Shown here: piece by piece, positions 18,709 to 29,737 of the stretch | Layout of the letters: every line of letters starts with the position of its first letter | How positions within the stretch are numbered: position 1 is the first letter of the stretch | Translations under genes and position numbers: made by a program | The notes under the pieces: model-generated | The model's input: only the letters and a program-made list of their open reading frames with translations | The model's database searches: none | What the model was told of the DNA's origin: nothing | Assembly: GCF_019929185.1 (NCBI RefSeq) | Contig: NZ_JAHZPC010000005.1 | Coordinates: forward strand, 102,731 to 166,730 | Origin: Streptococcus parasanguinis | Lineage (GTDB): Bacteria > Bacillota > Bacilli > Lactobacillales > Streptococcaceae | Direction of reading: 5' to 3' | Length of the DNA stretch: 64,000 nt

Positions 18709-19341
18709 ATGGCAGTACAACTGTTAGAAGACTGGCTCATAAAGGAGCAGGAGAAGATCGTAACAACCTATCGGGAACTCAATCAAGCCCCTCTGAAGGA
18801 GCCTGGTTTGATCTTTATCGGAGATTCCATCGTGGAGTATTTCCCCATTCATGAACTATTACAAAGTCCGAAGCACATGGTCAATCGGGGAGTGCGAGGC
18901 TATAAGACAGATCTCCTTCGTGAACATCTAGACGCCCATGTCTTTGGAACGGCGGTGGATCAGATCTTTCTCTTGATCGGGACCAATGATATTGGAAAAG
19001 AAATTCCTCAAAAGGAAACCCTAGACAATGTAGAAGCGGTCTTACAAGCAATTATGCGGGATTTTCCGCTAACTCACATCAACCTGATCTCGGTTCTACC
19101 GGTGAGTCAAGAAGAGCGCTACAAGCAAAAGGTCTATGTGCGGACCAATGAAAAAATTCAATCCCTTAACCAGGCCTATCGCGAATTGGCCCAAGCCTAC
19201 CACCAGGTCAGCTATATTGATGTGTATTCGTCTTTATTGGATGAAAAGAGGCAGTTAGCAGAAGCCTATACGACAGATGGTCTCCATTTAAGTGTGGCTG
19301 GTTACCGAGTTCTAGCCCAAGCTCTGCAGGAGACATTATAG
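18709..19341 (+). CDS. SGNH/GDSL-family hydrolase
   Basis: A 210-residue cytoplasmic esterase-type protein. Catalytic blocks: LIFIGDSIVEYF (Ser nucleophile, block I), NRGVRGYKTD (block II Gly), LLIGTNDIG (block III Asn) and TDGLHLSVAGY (block V Asp/His). Related streptococcal proteins are often annotated as platelet-activating-factor acetylhydrolase-like; the real substrate is unknown. ATG immediately follows the TAG of the HAD gene. No signal peptide. Confidence 0.87.
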   Translation: MAVQLLEDWLIKEQEKIVTTYRELNQAPLKEPGLIFIGDSIVEYFPIHELLQSPKHMVNRGVRGYKTDLLREHLDAHVFGTAVDQIFLLIGTNDIGKEIPQKETLDNVEAVLQAIMRDFPLTHINLISVLPVSQEERYKQKVYVRTNEKIQSLNQAYRELAQAYHQVSYIDVYSSLLDEKRQLAEAYTTDGLHLSVAGYRVLAQALQETL

Positions 19342-19420
19342 AGACAAAATAGGGAGCGAAAAAGCCCAACTAGACAAATCTTCAAAGAAAAATTTCAGAT
19401 TGAAGATAAAGTCTTCTTAA

Positions 19421-19557
19421 AAACTTTCCTTAGGTGAGTACGGACGTCAGCGAACTTCTTTGAAGTTCCATGACTTAGTTTTGGACCTAAGGTTCCAAAA
19501 CTCCCGAGTGCTAGAAACAATAGTGTTTCTAGCACTTTTCTCACGGCGGAAAGTTTC
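19421..19557 (+). repeat. family 1 repeat, copy C
   Basis: AAACTTTCCTTAGGTGAG through CTCACGGCGGAAAGTTTC; hairpins GAACTTCTTTGAAGTTC, GTTTTGGACC..GGTTCCAAAAC and GTGCTAGAAACA..TGTTTCTAGCAC. Same orientation as copy A. It occupies most of the gap between the SGNH gene and the copper operon. Confidence 0.85.
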
Positions 19558-19688
19558 AGGAAATATTTGAATGGTTCTTATAATTGAAATCAATTCTATT
19601 TCTTTTTAGATTTCTTTAGATGATTTTTTGTAAAAACAGATTGTCTACCTTCCTCTATTTCCAAGAGGAAATTTTTTTGTCTTTTTGG

Positions 19689-19741
19689 TTGACAAATGTA
19701 AATCTTAGGAGTAGAATAGCATCATAAGATTTACAAATGTA
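19689..19741 (+). promoter_or_regulatory. copper operon promoter with two cop boxes (CopY operators)
   Basis: TTGACA (19689-19694), 17-bp spacer, TAGAAT (19712-19717). Two CopY operators with core ACAnnTGTA are present: GACAAATGTA (19691-19700), overlapping the -35, and TACAAATGTA (19732-19741), downstream of the -10. This double-box layout is the known streptococcal/enterococcal one and predicts copper-relieved repression. Confidence 0.9.
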
Positions 19742-19760
19742 GATTTAGAAAGGAGAAGCC

Positions 19761-20156
19761 ATGCAAATTTCCAATGCGGAATGGCGCATCATGAAAATTA
19801 TCTGGATGGAAGGCAAGCAGACCAGCAGGGATTTGATCGCCGTCTTGTCCGAGCGCTTTGACTGGTCGAAGTCGACCATCAAGACCCTCTTGACGCGCTT
19901 GGTTGAAAAGGGCTGTCTGACCAGAGAAAAATCTGGCAAAGCCTTTGTCTACTCGGCTTTGTTGAAGCAGGACCAGAGTTTAGACTTGGTGGTTGAGGAG
20001 GTGAAAGACAAGGTTTGCTCAAAAAGAATTGTCCAGGTGCTTGAAAACTTGATTCAGGAGAGTGACTTTACGCTTGCAGATCTTAATCAGCTGCAGCAGG
20101 TCCTGGAAGAAAAGAAAGCAGAGGCTGTCGAAACAGTCCCTTGCAATTGTATGTAA
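19761..20156 (+). CDS. copY: copper-responsive repressor CopY, missing half of its C-terminal CxC motif
   Basis: A 131-residue BlaI/MecI-type winged-helix repressor (WRIMKIIWMEGKQTSRDLI, then WSKSTIKTLLTRLVEKG). CopY proteins release DNA when Cu+ displaces Zn2+ at a C-terminal CxCx4CxC site. Here the protein ends PCNCM and stops, so only the first CxC pair remains; Cys in KDKVCSKR is the only other one nearby. The two cop boxes upstream and the cupA/copA genes downstream fix the identity. ATG follows AAAGGAGAAGCC. Confidence 0.92.
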   Translation: MQISNAEWRIMKIIWMEGKQTSRDLIAVLSERFDWSKSTIKTLLTRLVEKGCLTREKSGKAFVYSALLKQDQSLDLVVEEVKDKVCSKRIVQVLENLIQESDFTLADLNQLQQVLEEKKAEAVETVPCNCM

Positions 20157-20174
20157 TAGAAAGAAGGAATTTCA

Positions 20175-20546
20175 ATGTTTGGATTGTTAATTAGTATTGT
20201 TTGTTTACTTGGGGTTGCTTTTATTGCTTGGTGGTTCTTTGCAGAGCATGAAAAGGTAAGCGACCACGCTCGTCAGAAATCAGGTTATCAAGAAATTGAA
20301 GTCGAAGTCATGGGGGGCTATTCGCCTGAAACCATCGTTCTGAAAAAGAATGTTCCAGCCCGGATCATCTTTAATCGCAAGGATCCATCTTCATGTCTGG
20401 CTCAAGTGATCTTTCCGGATTTTGGCGTTCATGAAGATTTGCCTTTGGGTGAAAAACATGTCATTGAAATTACGCCAGAAAAAGCGGGCGAATATGGGTA
20501 TTCATGTGGAATGAACATGATGCATGGTCACATGATTGTGGAATAA
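20175..20546 (+). CDS. cupA: membrane-anchored copper chaperone CupA
   Basis: A 123-residue protein with one N-terminal TM helix ([21 protein letters not shown]) and a cupredoxin-fold domain ending [13 protein letters not shown], the Cys/Met copper-binding loop. In S. pneumoniae CupA binds Cu+ at the membrane and hands it to CopA. A second Cys occurs at SSCLAQV. AGAAGGAATTTCA precedes the ATG. Middle gene of copY-cupA-copA; the next gene starts 10 nt after its stop. Confidence 0.92.
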   Translation: MFGLLISIVCLLGVAFIAWWFFAEHEKVSDHARQKSGYQEIEVEVMGGYSPETIVLKKNVPARIIFNRKDPSSCLAQVIFPDFGVHEDLPLGEKHVIEITPEKAGEYGYSCGMNMMHGHMIVE

Positions 20547-20556
20547 AGGAGTAGGT

Positions 20557-22779
20557 ATGGTAGAAAAACAAAAAGCAGTTGTGGAAAACGGAGTGCAAAA
20601 GATCCGTATTACAGCAGAAAAAGGCTATAGTCCAAAGGAATTTCAACTTCAAAAAGGGATCCCTGCTGAAATCACCTTCCATCGGGTCAATCCTTCCGGC
20701 TGTTACAAGGAAATTTTGTTTGAAGATCAGGGGATTTTAGAGCCTTTGGAAGTCGGTGTGGATAAGGTGATCTCCTTTACCCCGACAGAAACAGGGGACT
20801 TCGAGTTTTCATGTGGAATGAAGATGCAAAAGGGTTCCTACACGGTTGTGGAAAAACGCCGTCGTGTCTTAGGTTTACTGGGTCGCTTTTGGATTACTAG
20901 TATCTTTACCCTTCCCTTATTGATCTTGATGATCGGGATGATGGCAGGATTTGTATCCCATCAAGTCAGTCGCTGGGGGACTTTTCTAGCGACAACGCCG
21001 ATTATGCTAGTGGCAGGAGTTCCTTTTATCAAGAGTGCCTGGGCCTCATTTAAGAAGCACCATTCCAATATGGATACCTTGGTAGCTCTTGGAACCCTGG
21101 TAGCCTATGTCTATAGTGTATTTGCCCTTTTTACTGGTCAGCCAGTATACTTTGAGGCTGCGGGTTTTATCATCTTCTTTATCCTCTTAGGGCAAATCTT
21201 TGAGGAACGGATGCGTAACAATGCCTCCGAGGCTGTGGAAAAGTTGTTGGATTTGCAGGCAAAAACGGCTCAAGTTCTTCGTGATGGGAACTATGTCGAG
21301 GTGGCGGCGGAAGATATCCACATTGGTGATTTGATTCGGGTCCGTCCTGGGGAAAAGATCGCGGTTGATGGGACGATTGTAGAAGGAAGTACGACCATTG
21401 ATGAGTCGATGGTGACAGGTGAAAGTTTGCCTGTGGAAAAATCAGTTGGTGATGCAGTCATTGGCTCCACTATCAACAGCAATGGGACCATTCTCTTTAA
21501 GGCTGAAAAAGTCGGTAGTGAGACCCTCTTATCTCAAATTGTGGACTTTGTCAAAATGGCCCAATCCAGTCGTGCTCCTATTCAAGATTTGACGGATAAG
21601 ATTTCAGGTATCTTTGTTCCAGTGGTGACGATTTTGGCCATTGCGACTTTCTGGGTTTGGTCCGTGCTTCTGGGCGCGTCGCTCCAAGAGGCCATGCTCT
21701 ATGCAGTCTCTGTCCTCATTATTGCCTGTCCTTGTGCCCTTGGTTTGGCGACGCCAACAGCCCTTATGGTCGGAACTGGTCGTAGTGCCAAGATGGGGGT
21801 TCTGATTAAAAATGGAACAGTTCTTCAAGAAGTGCAAAAGATTCAAACCGTTGTGTTTGATAAGACAGGGACCATCACCATTGGCCAACCGCTCGTAACC
21901 GATGTGGTAGGAGATGAAGCGCGTGTCTTGACACTGGCTGCTAGTCTTGAAACTTTTTCAGAACATCCACTAGCCCAAGCGGTGTTATCCCAAGCAGAAG
22001 AAAAAGGTTTGGTGCTATCCCCTGTGGAAAACTTCCAAGCGATTGAAGGAAAAGGGGTCCAAGGTCAGATCGACCAGCAGTTGGTGACCTTGGGAAATGG
22101 CAAACTTCATGACGGGACAGCGATGGATCCGGAGCTTGAAAAACGGATGGTAGACTTGCAAGAGCAGGCCAAAACAGTGATCAGTTTGTCTGTGGATGGG
22201 CAAGTGATTGGCTTGATTGCCATTCAAGATGCTCCGAAGGCCAGCTCAAAAGAAGCGATCAAAAAGCTCAAAGAACGGGGCTTGAAAACGGTCATGTTAA
22301 CAGGGGATAATGAACGGGTGGCCCAAGCTATTGCTAAGCAAGTGGGAATTGACACCGTCATTGCTGATGTCCTTCCTCAAGAAAAAGCTAGCGCCATCCA
22401 AAAACTGCAAGAAAGTAGTAAGGTAGCCTTTGTTGGAGATGGGATCAATGATGCTCCAGCTCTCTCGATTGCAGATGTTGGAATTGCCATGGGATCTGGA
22501 ACGGATATTGCGATCGAGTCCGGTGGCATCGTGCTCACGCAAAATGATTTGCTTGGCGTTGTGCGCGCCTTTGACATGAGTCAAAAGACCTTCCGTCGCA
22601 TCTTACTCAATCTCTTCTGGGCCTCTATCTACAATATCCTTGGGATTCCAATTGCTGCTGGAGTCTTTGTAGGACTGGGATTGACCCTCAATCCAGAACT
22701 AGCAGGTCTTGCCATGGCCCTTAGTTCTTTGTCTGTTTTGACCAGCTCGCTGCTCCTCAATGTCGCAAAGATTGATTAA
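20557..22779 (+). CDS. copA: copper-exporting P1B-type ATPase CopA
   Basis: A 740-residue protein. Residues 1-110 are a cupredoxin-like N-terminal domain ([10 protein letters not shown]), homologous in fold to CupA rather than a classic CxxC heavy-metal domain, as in S. pneumoniae. ATPase motifs follow: TGES, the Cu-selective CPC in [13 protein letters not shown], the phosphorylation site [18 protein letters not shown], and [16 protein letters not shown]. It exports Cu+ using ATP. ATG 20557 follows AAAGGAGTAGGT; the frame opens earlier at 20536 inside cupA, which is less likely. Confidence 0.95.
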   Translation: MVEKQKAVVENGVQKIRITAEKGYSPKEFQLQKGIPAEITFHRVNPSGCYKEILFEDQGILEPLEVGVDKVISFTPTETGDFEFSCGMKMQKGSYTVVEKRRRVLGLLGRFWITSIFTLPLLILMIGMMAGFVSHQVSRWGTFLATTPIMLVAGVPFIKSAWASFKKHHSNMDTLVALGTLVAYVYSVFALFTGQPVYFEAAGFIIFFILLGQIFEERMRNNASEAVEKLLDLQAKTAQVLRDGNYVEVAAEDIHIGDLIRVRPGEKIAVDGTIVEGSTTIDESMVTGESLPVEKSVGDAVIGSTINSNGTILFKAEKVGSETLLSQIVDFVKMAQSSRAPIQDLTDKISGIFVPVVTILAIATFWVWSVLLGASLQEAMLYAVSVLIIACPCALGLATPTALMVGTGRSAKMGVLIKNGTVLQEVQKIQTVVFDKTGTITIGQPLVTDVVGDEARVLTLAASLETFSEHPLAQAVLSQAEEKGLVLSPVENFQAIEGKGVQGQIDQQLVTLGNGKLHDGTAMDPELEKRMVDLQEQAKTVISLSVDGQVIGLIAIQDAPKASSKEAIKKLKERGLKTVMLTGDNERVAQAIAKQVGIDTVIADVLPQEKASAIQKLQESSKVAFVGDGINDAPALSIADVGIAMGSGTDIAIESGGIVLTQNDLLGVVRAFDMSQKTFRRILLNLFWASIYNILGIPIAAGVFVGLGLTLNPELAGLAMALSSLSVLTSSLLLNVAKID

Positions 22780-22913
22780 TGAAAATAAGAAGTGATACAG
22801 TATGCAGTAGCGATTAGAACGTAGTCAAACTTTTTTAAGTAATATAAGTTAAGTGATTCAACGAATAAAGTAAAATAAGTTCCAATTTTTAGATTGAATC
22901 AAGAAAATACAGA

Positions 22914-23049
22914 AAACTTTCCGCCGTGAGAAAAGTGCTTGAAACATTATCATTTCAAGCACTCGGTAGTTTTGAGACCTTAGGCTCAAAACTAAGTCAT
23001 GGAACTTCGAAGAAGTTCGCTGACGTCCGTACTCACCTAAGGAAAGTTT
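22914..23049 (-). repeat. family 1 repeat, copy D
   Basis: Opposite orientation to copies A and C: AAACTTTCCGCCGTGAG through CTCACCTAAGGAAAGTTT, with hairpins GTGCTTGAAACA..CATTTCAAGCAC, GTTTTGAGACC..GGCTCAAAAC and GAACTTCGAAGAAGTTC. The stretch 22780-22913 before it is AT-rich with no feature I recognise. Confidence 0.85.
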
Positions 23050-23076
23050 TTTTAAAAATACTTTGCCATCAATTTG

Positions 23077-23106
23077 AGTACTACAGCATGCTGTAGTACT
23101 TTTTTA
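23077..23106 (+). terminator. palindromic terminator upstream of spxB
   Basis: AGTACTACAGCATGCTGTAGTACT (23077-23100) is a 24-bp perfect palindrome followed by TTTTTTATC. It would stop transcripts from the copper operon and repeat D before spxB. Confidence 0.8.
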
Positions 23107-23152
23107 TCATTCCTTACAGCTCTAAGGGAAAATAGAGGGTAAGAAAATATAG

Positions 23153-23158
23153 TATAAT
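23153..23158 (+). promoter_or_regulatory. probable spxB -10 and long leader
   Basis: TATAAT at 23153-23158 without a good -35 leaves a ~245-nt untranslated leader before spxB. TGTAAATCGTTTTCAT (about 23289-23304) resembles a CcpA cre site but has an extra base in the centre. Confidence 0.45.
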
Positions 23159-23411
23159 ACCCTATTGTAGGATAGTTTGTGAAAATTTCTCAAAAAGAGC
23201 ATCTGTTATGGAATAGGGATTGAGCATCTCTGAGCAGATCCTTATACATGTGAATCTCTTTGTGATAAATTAATACTGTAATCGTTTTGTAAATCGTTTT
23301 CATGAGAAAAGTCAGAAAAAACTCATTTTCAAGGCGAGATGATCGCAAAGATGAAGTAGAAGCGCTATGCTGCATTTTAAGGGATCAAAATAGAATTAAA
23401 GGAGAGTTAGA

Positions 23412-25187
23412 ATGACTCAAGGGAAAATTACTGCATCTGCAGCAATGCTTAATGTATTGAAAACATGGGGCGTAGATACGATCTACGGTATCCCATCTGG
23501 AACACTTAGCTCACTTATGGACGCTTTGGCTGAAGACAAAGATATCCGTTTCTTGCAAGTTCGTCACGAAGAAACTGGTGCTCTTGCAGCGGTTATGCAA
23601 GCTAAATTTGGTGGCTCTATCGGGGTTGCAGTTGGTTCAGGTGGACCTGGTGCGACTCACTTGATCAACGGTGTTTACGATGCAGCTATGGATAACACTC
23701 CATTCCTTGCCATTCTTGGATCACGTCCAAACAACGAGCTGAACATGGATGCCTTCCAAGAATTGAACCAAAACCCAATGTACAACGGTATCGCTGTTTA
23801 CAACAAACGTGTAGCTTACGCAGAACAATTGCCAAAAGTAATCGATGAAGCTTGCCGTGCTGCCGTTTCTAAAAAAGGTCCAGCCGTTGTTGAAATCCCC
23901 GTAAACTTTGGATTCCAAGAAATCGACGAAAACTCTTACTATGGATCAGGTTCTTATGAACGTCGCTTTATCGCTCCTGCCTTGAACGAAGTGGAAATCG
24001 ATAAAGCTGTTGAAATCTTGAACAATGCGGAACGTCCAGTGATCTACGCTGGTTTCGGTGGTGTTGGTGCTGGTGATGTGATCACTGAATTGTCTCGTAA
24101 GATCAAAGCACCAATTATTACAACTGGTAAAAACTTTGAAGCCTTCGAATGGGACTACGAAGGGTTGACAGGTTCTGCTTACCGTGTTGGTTGGAAGCCA
24201 GCCAACGAAGTTGTCTTTGAAGCAGACACAGTTCTTTTCCTTGGTTCAAACTTCCCATTTGCTGAAGTTTACGAAGCATTCAAGAACACTGAAAAATTCA
24301 TCCAAGTGGATATTGACCCTTACAAACTTGGTAAACGCCATGCTCTTGACGCTTCCATCCTTGGTGATGCAGGTCAAGCAGCGAAAGCAATCCTTGATAA
24401 AGTGAATCCAGTTGAGTCTACTCCATGGTGGCGTGCAAACGTGAAGAACAACCAAAACTGGCGTGATTACATGAACAAACTCGAAGGTAAAACTGAGGGT
24501 GAATTGCAATTGTATCAAGTTTACAATGCAATCAACAAACATGCTGATCAAGACGCTATCTACTCAATCGACGTCGGTGACACTACTCAAACATCTACTC
24601 GTCACCTTCACATGACACCTAAGAACATGTGGCGTACATCTCCACTCTTTGCGACAATGGGTATTGCCCTTCCTGGTGGTATCGCTGCTAAGAAAGACAA
24701 TCCAGATCGCCAAGTATGGAACATCATGGGTGACGGTGCATTCAACATGTGCTACCCAGACGTTATCACAAACGTTCAATACGACCTTCCAGTTATCAAT
24801 GTTGTCTTCTCAAATGGTAAATATGCCTTCATCAAGGACAAATACGAAGACACAAACAAACACTTGTTTGGTTGTGACTTCCCTAATGCTGACTATGCGA
24901 AAATCGCTGAAGCGCAAGGTGCTGTAGGATTCACTGTAAACCGTATCGAAGCCATCGACGCAGTCGTTGCTGAAGCTGTTAAATTGAACAAAGAAGGTAA
25001 AACTGTTGTTATCGATGCTCGCATCACTCAAGACCGTCCACTTCCAGTAGAAGTACTTGAGTTGGATCCAAAACAACACTCAGAAGAAGCGATCAAAGCC
25101 TTCAAGGAAAAATACGAAGCAGAAGAACTCGTACCATTCCGCCTCTTCTTGGAAGAAGAAGGATTGCAATCACGCGCAATCAAATAA
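23412..25187 (+). CDS. spxB: pyruvate oxidase SpxB
   Basis: A 591-residue TPP/FAD enzyme converting pyruvate, phosphate and O2 to acetyl phosphate, CO2 and H2O2. N-terminal TPP Pyr domain ([32 protein letters not shown]), central FAD domain, and C-terminal TPP-binding motif [12 protein letters not shown] followed by [13 protein letters not shown]. It is the main source of the peroxide these streptococci use against competitors. Codons are strongly biased to the optimal set, implying very high expression. ATG follows AAAGGAGAGTTAGA. Confidence 0.96.
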   Translation: MTQGKITASAAMLNVLKTWGVDTIYGIPSGTLSSLMDALAEDKDIRFLQVRHEETGALAAVMQAKFGGSIGVAVGSGGPGATHLINGVYDAAMDNTPFLAILGSRPNNELNMDAFQELNQNPMYNGIAVYNKRVAYAEQLPKVIDEACRAAVSKKGPAVVEIPVNFGFQEIDENSYYGSGSYERRFIAPALNEVEIDKAVEILNNAERPVIYAGFGGVGAGDVITELSRKIKAPIITTGKNFEAFEWDYEGLTGSAYRVGWKPANEVVFEADTVLFLGSNFPFAEVYEAFKNTEKFIQVDIDPYKLGKRHALDASILGDAGQAAKAILDKVNPVESTPWWRANVKNNQNWRDYMNKLEGKTEGELQLYQVYNAINKHADQDAIYSIDVGDTTQTSTRHLHMTPKNMWRTSPLFATMGIALPGGIAAKKDNPDRQVWNIMGDGAFNMCYPDVITNVQYDLPVINVVFSNGKYAFIKDKYEDTNKHLFGCDFPNADYAKIAEAQGAVGFTVNRIEAIDAVVAEAVKLNKEGKTVVIDARITQDRPLPVEVLELDPKQHSEEAIKAFKEKYEAEELVPFRLFLEEEGLQSRAIK

Positions 25188-25256
25188 TTCCTCTCGTGGA
25201 AAATCAAATGTAAACATTGTAGATTTTATGCTTTGATTTTCATAGAGAGAAACTTA

Positions 25257-25283
25257 AAAGACCGGGGGAATCCGGTCTTTTTG
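25257..25283 (+). terminator. spxB terminator
   Basis: AAAGACCGG pairs with CCGGTCTTT around GGGAAT, then TTG. The weaker inverted repeat GAAAATCAAA/TTTGATTTTC lies just upstream. Confidence 0.85.
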
Positions 25284-25296
25284 TGGAGGATAGTAA

Positions 25297-25644
25297 ATGA
25301 ATTTAAATCAATTAGATATCATCGTTTCAAATATTCCCCAGGTCTGTGCTGACTTGGAGCATATTTTGGATAAAAAAGCCGATTATGTTGACGACAGTTT
25401 TGCTCAGTTCACGATTGGCAGTCACTGTCTCATGTTGTCTCAAAATCATTTGGTTCCTTTGGAAAACTTTCAGTCAGGAATCATTCTTCATATCGAGGTT
25501 GAGGATGTAGACCAGAACTACAAACGGTTGAAAGAGCTTGGTATCCAAGTTTTAAACGGTCCAGTTGTAACCGATTGGGGAACCGAAAGCCTGCTAGTTG
25601 AAGGCCCAGCTGGTTTAGTGATTGATTTTTATCGTATGAAATAG
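25297..25644 (+). CDS. VOC-superfamily (glyoxalase/bleomycin-resistance fold) protein
   Basis: The 115-residue single-domain protein has paired beta-alpha-beta-beta-beta modules: QLDIIVSNIPQVCADLEHIL at the start and GIILHIEVEDVDQNYKRLKE in the middle, ending GPAGLVIDFYRMK. These metal-dependent folds include glyoxalases, dioxygenases and drug-binding proteins; the function here is not determinable. GTGGAGGATAGTAA precedes ATG, only 14 nt after the spxB terminator, so some read-through expression is possible. Confidence 0.82.
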   Translation: MNLNQLDIIVSNIPQVCADLEHILDKKADYVDDSFAQFTIGSHCLMLSQNHLVPLENFQSGIILHIEVEDVDQNYKRLKELGIQVLNGPVVTDWGTESLLVEGPAGLVIDFYRMK

Positions 25645-25710
25645 GAGGCGTGGTCATTTAACGTCAACCTTAGCTATTCTTAAAACAGAATGTGAGAAAA
25701 TGAACTATTT

Positions 25711-25738
25711 GAAAGATCGGAGCAATCCAGTCTTTTTT
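25711..25738 (+). terminator. terminator after the VOC gene
   Basis: AAAGATCGG / CCAGTCTTT imperfect stem followed by a T run; similar in sequence to the spxB terminator, suggesting local duplication. Confidence 0.6.
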
Positions 25739-25818
25739 ATGTTCCAAAGTGTATGAGTTACCTTAGAATAGGTTTAGTTTTCCATAAGATCTTGTAGGAT
25801 TTTTTGGAAAGAGAAGGG

Positions 25819-25824
25819 TATAAT
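25819..25824 (+). promoter_or_regulatory. -10 box of the GH1 gene
   Basis: TATAAT at 25819-25824, 30 nt before the ATG; the -35 is poor. Confidence 0.5.
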
Positions 25825-25844
25825 AGAACTATCAAATCAAGTGA

Positions 25845-27293
<1,449 letters not shown>

Positions 27294-27332
27294 AAGTTTT
27301 CGGTACTTGCTGGCCGACTCTCTCCTATAAAC

Positions 27333-27379
27333 GAAAAAGCTTAGAATCCCAACCACAAGCTGGGGTCCTAAGCTTTTTG
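27333..27379. terminator. bidirectional terminator
   Basis: AAAAAGCTTAGAATCCCA pairs with TGGGGTCCTAAGCTTTTT with a minor mismatch. It serves the GH1 gene and the convergent unknown gene. Confidence 0.85.
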
Positions 27380-27403
27380 TATGTAGCTAAGCCAAGTCCT
27401 TAT

Positions 27404-27937
27404 TTACTGGTCGTAGTCTAAGACATTGTTCTCGATGACAAACTTAGATTCAGCGGAAATGCTGGCTTCTCCTAGTTGCAACTGCGAACTTCCGTCTGGC
27501 TTCATGATGTGCCACTGACCGTCCTTGTGGGCAAAGATAGCCTCAAATGTGACGTTATTGCTCTTGTCTCGAATGGGTAGAACAAATGCTTGATCTGTAT
27601 TCTCTAAAAGGATTTCTTCCTTTTTTTCAAAGTTATAGATATAAAATTGCCCAGCTCTTTGCCCCAAACCATGAAGTTCATCGACTTTTTGCCAATTCTC
27701 AAACTTATTCCGAACAAGGGATTCATTATAAATCTTGTTGAAGGTTTCGTTCCGTTTCTTCGTTTCTTCCTCGTCTAGTGTTTTCTGAAACTCTGCAACC
27801 TTTTTAGTCGTTTGAATGGTTTGTCTGTTTTGCTCCCTGATTTGCTGGCGGTGGATGACTCGCATCATTCTTGCAGCAACGCCCAGGATGACAAGGATGG
27901 ATACAAGACTGATTTTAGTTTTAGCATTATTTTTCAT
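27404..27937 (-). CDS. membrane-anchored protein of unknown function
   Basis: A 177-residue protein with an N-terminal hydrophobic segment (ISLVSILVILGVAARMM) acting as uncleaved anchor, a charged coiled-coil-like stretch (HRQQIREQNRQTIQTTKKV to about residue 65), then a globular beta-rich part (GQFYIYNFEKKEEILLEN, AIFAHKDGQWHIMKPDGSS) probably outside the cell. The second half resembles small streptococcal secreted or lipoprotein domains but I cannot name a family. SD is GGGAGACTCATCT; promoter and terminator are its own. Confidence 0.65.
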   Translation of the reverse strand: MKNNAKTKISLVSILVILGVAARMMRVIHRQQIREQNRQTIQTTKKVAEFQKTLDEEETKKRNETFNKIYNESLVRNKFENWQKVDELHGLGQRAGQFYIYNFEKKEEILLENTDQAFVLPIRDKSNNVTFEAIFAHKDGQWHIMKPDGSSQLQLGEASISAESKFVIENNVLDYDQ

Positions 27938-27968
27938 AGATGAGTCTCCCTATTGTGTCATTGGTCCT

Positions 27969-27998
27969 ATTATACCCTTTGAAAGAAAGGATCGTCAA
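27969..27998 (-). promoter_or_regulatory. promoter of the 177-aa membrane protein gene
   Basis: Minus strand TTGACG (27998-27993), 18-bp spacer, TATAAT (27974-27969), about 30 nt upstream of the ATG. Confidence 0.7.
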
Positions 27999-28140
27999 GT
28001 TCATCTTGTGATGATCTAACATGCAGATCTACCTGGGGACAATAGAATTTTATCAGATTTTCATTGACGAAGGTCCCTTTATTTGATAGGCTAGGGGAAT
28101 AGAACTGATTTCGCAAGAAAAGAAAAAAGGAGCGAGGCAA

Positions 28141-28830
28141 GTGGCACGGATTTTATTAATCGAGGATAATGATGATATCCAAGAAATTTTATACAGTCTC
28201 TTAAGTGAAGATCATGAGGTCCTTCAGGCTTTTTCAGGTACAGAAGGGCTGCGGCTCTTCCAGCAAGAAGCTGTTGATTTGGTCCTTCTGGATATCATGC
28301 TTCCAGGGAAGAATGGGGATCAGGTCCTTGAGGAGATCCGTTTGCAGAGTCAGACACCGGTTATCATGATGACCGCTCTGGGAGACAAACACCTCATTAG
28401 CCAGTATCTCCTTGCAGGGGCCAATGATTATATTGTCAAACCCTTTAATCTGGACGAAGTGGCCGCTCGGGTGACGGTGCAGTTGAGAAATCACGTCTCT
28501 CCGGCACAGGAAGCTCAAGCGTCGCAAAAGCTCTCCTTTAAAAATCTGGTCCTGAATCCAGAAACCTTTGAACTGGAATCTGGCGAACAGACGCTTCGCT
28601 TGGGCAAAAAAGAATTTCAAATATTTGAAACCTTACTGGCGCATCCAAAGAAGATTTTCACCAAGGAAGAATTGTATGAGGCGGTCTGGGAAGAAGTCTA
28701 TCTGCCTGGAGACAATACACTCAATGCCCAGTTGAGCAACCTCCGAAAGAAAATTGCTCAGCTCGATCCAGATGAGGACTACATTGAAACCGTCTGGGGC
28801 TTGGGTGTTCGCTTGAAAGGAGACAAGTAA
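28141..28830 (+). CDS. OmpR-family response regulator
   Basis: Starts at GTG 28141 after AAAGGAGCGAGGCAA. 229 residues: receiver domain with acidic pocket EDNDD (8-12), phospho-acceptor Asp in LVLLDIMLPGKNG (about 53), MMTA and VKPFNLDEV; then a winged-helix DNA-binding domain (KKEFQIFETLLAHPKKIFTKEEL, ending GLGVRLKG). Its ATG-overlapped kinase partner follows, and an ABC exporter lies convergent downstream, a probable target. Confidence 0.92.
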   Translation: MARILLIEDNDDIQEILYSLLSEDHEVLQAFSGTEGLRLFQQEAVDLVLLDIMLPGKNGDQVLEEIRLQSQTPVIMMTALGDKHLISQYLLAGANDYIVKPFNLDEVAARVTVQLRNHVSPAQEAQASQKLSFKNLVLNPETFELESGEQTLRLGKKEFQIFETLLAHPKKIFTKEELYEAVWEEVYLPGDNTLNAQLSNLRKKIAQLDPDEDYIETVWGLGVRLKGDK

Positions 28831-29717
28831 TGTGGGGATTGGTTCTAGTTCTAGTCGTCCTTGTCCTTCTCTTGGGACTAGGTTACCTTCGCTTGCTTTC
28901 TGCCTTAAAAGATTTGCAGGAGCAGATTCAAAAGAAGCTCCAAAATGGGAGTGGGGTACGGTTGACCTCTCAGGTCTCAAAAAAAGAATTGGTCGCCTTG
29001 ACCAAGCAGGTCAGTGATCTGTTTGAACAGATCGAGCGGACCAATCGGATTGCCTTTCAAGAGAAGAAAACCTTGGATATGGCCATCAGTAATATTGCTC
29101 ATGATATCCGGACACCTTTGACCATTGCTTCGGGCTATACCCAACAAATCATCAAGGGTGGGACGCAGGAAGAGGAAAAGCTGAAGAAAATTGCTTCCAA
29201 TCTTCAAGTCGTCTCAAAACGCCTGGAATCTCTCTTGGAATACAGACGCTTGATGGAGGGAGCTATTCAGCCTCGGCTTACAGACGTTAATCTCAGCCAA
29301 GTCCTGACCCAGCAGTTGTTCCAGTATTATGATAGCTTGTCTGAGGCGGGGATTGCCTTAGAGGTGGAGATAGAGGAGCATCTTCATTATGCTACGGATC
29401 CAGAGCTCTGGGAGCGCCTCTTGCAAAATATGCTCAGCAATGTCCTCAAACATGGAAAGGAGCAGGCGCGTTTGACCTTGATGTCGGATGCAGACACGAT
29501 TCGGGTCGAGCTGCGCAATATTGTGCAACAACCGATTCAGCATTTAGACCAATTGGCTAGTCGCTTCTACTCAGAAAATCTATCGGATACAGAAGAGTCA
29601 TCTGGCTTGGGTCTCTATATCATTCAAAATTTTGTAGAGATCTTAGGCGGAGACTTGCAACTGGCAACGGAGGCAGATTGGTTTGTTTTGACCATTACAC
29701 TAAGAGAAAAGGCTTGA
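28830..29717 (+). CDS. sensor histidine kinase with one short TM helix
   Basis: The ATG shares a base with the regulator's TAA (TAATG), so they are translationally coupled. 295 residues: a single N-terminal hydrophobic helix (LVLVLVVLVLLLGLGYL), a coiled-coil linker, HisKA with NIAHDIRTPLTIASGY (His about residue 92), then HATPase with N-box LLQNMLSNVLKHG and G-box SSGLGLYIIQNF. There is no extracellular sensor domain, so the signal must come through the membrane or a partner protein; the ABC exporter encoded next door is a candidate by analogy with peptide-sensing systems. Confidence 0.9.
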   Translation: MWGLVLVLVVLVLLLGLGYLRLLSALKDLQEQIQKKLQNGSGVRLTSQVSKKELVALTKQVSDLFEQIERTNRIAFQEKKTLDMAISNIAHDIRTPLTIASGYTQQIIKGGTQEEEKLKKIASNLQVVSKRLESLLEYRRLMEGAIQPRLTDVNLSQVLTQQLFQYYDSLSEAGIALEVEIEEHLHYATDPELWERLLQNMLSNVLKHGKEQARLTLMSDADTIRVELRNIVQQPIQHLDQLASRFYSENLSDTEESSGLGLYIIQNFVEILGGDLQLATEADWFVLTITLREKA

Positions 29718-29736
29718 GCATTGCTCAAGCCTTTTT
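29707..29736. terminator. bidirectional terminator between kinase and ABC permease genes
   Basis: AAAGGCTTGAGC / GCTCAAGCCTTT perfect 12-bp stem, ATT loop, T run on the plus strand and A run for the minus strand. Confidence 0.9.
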
Positions 29737-29737
29737 G

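Noticed and set aside
23286..23306. cre site in the spxB leader
   Set aside because: TGTAAATCGTTTTCAT has an extra base in the centre, so half-site spacing is wrong; noted but not called.
28021..28086. 21-codon ORF upstream of the response regulator
   Set aside because: No SD and no sequence character of a known peptide; overlaps the likely promoter region.
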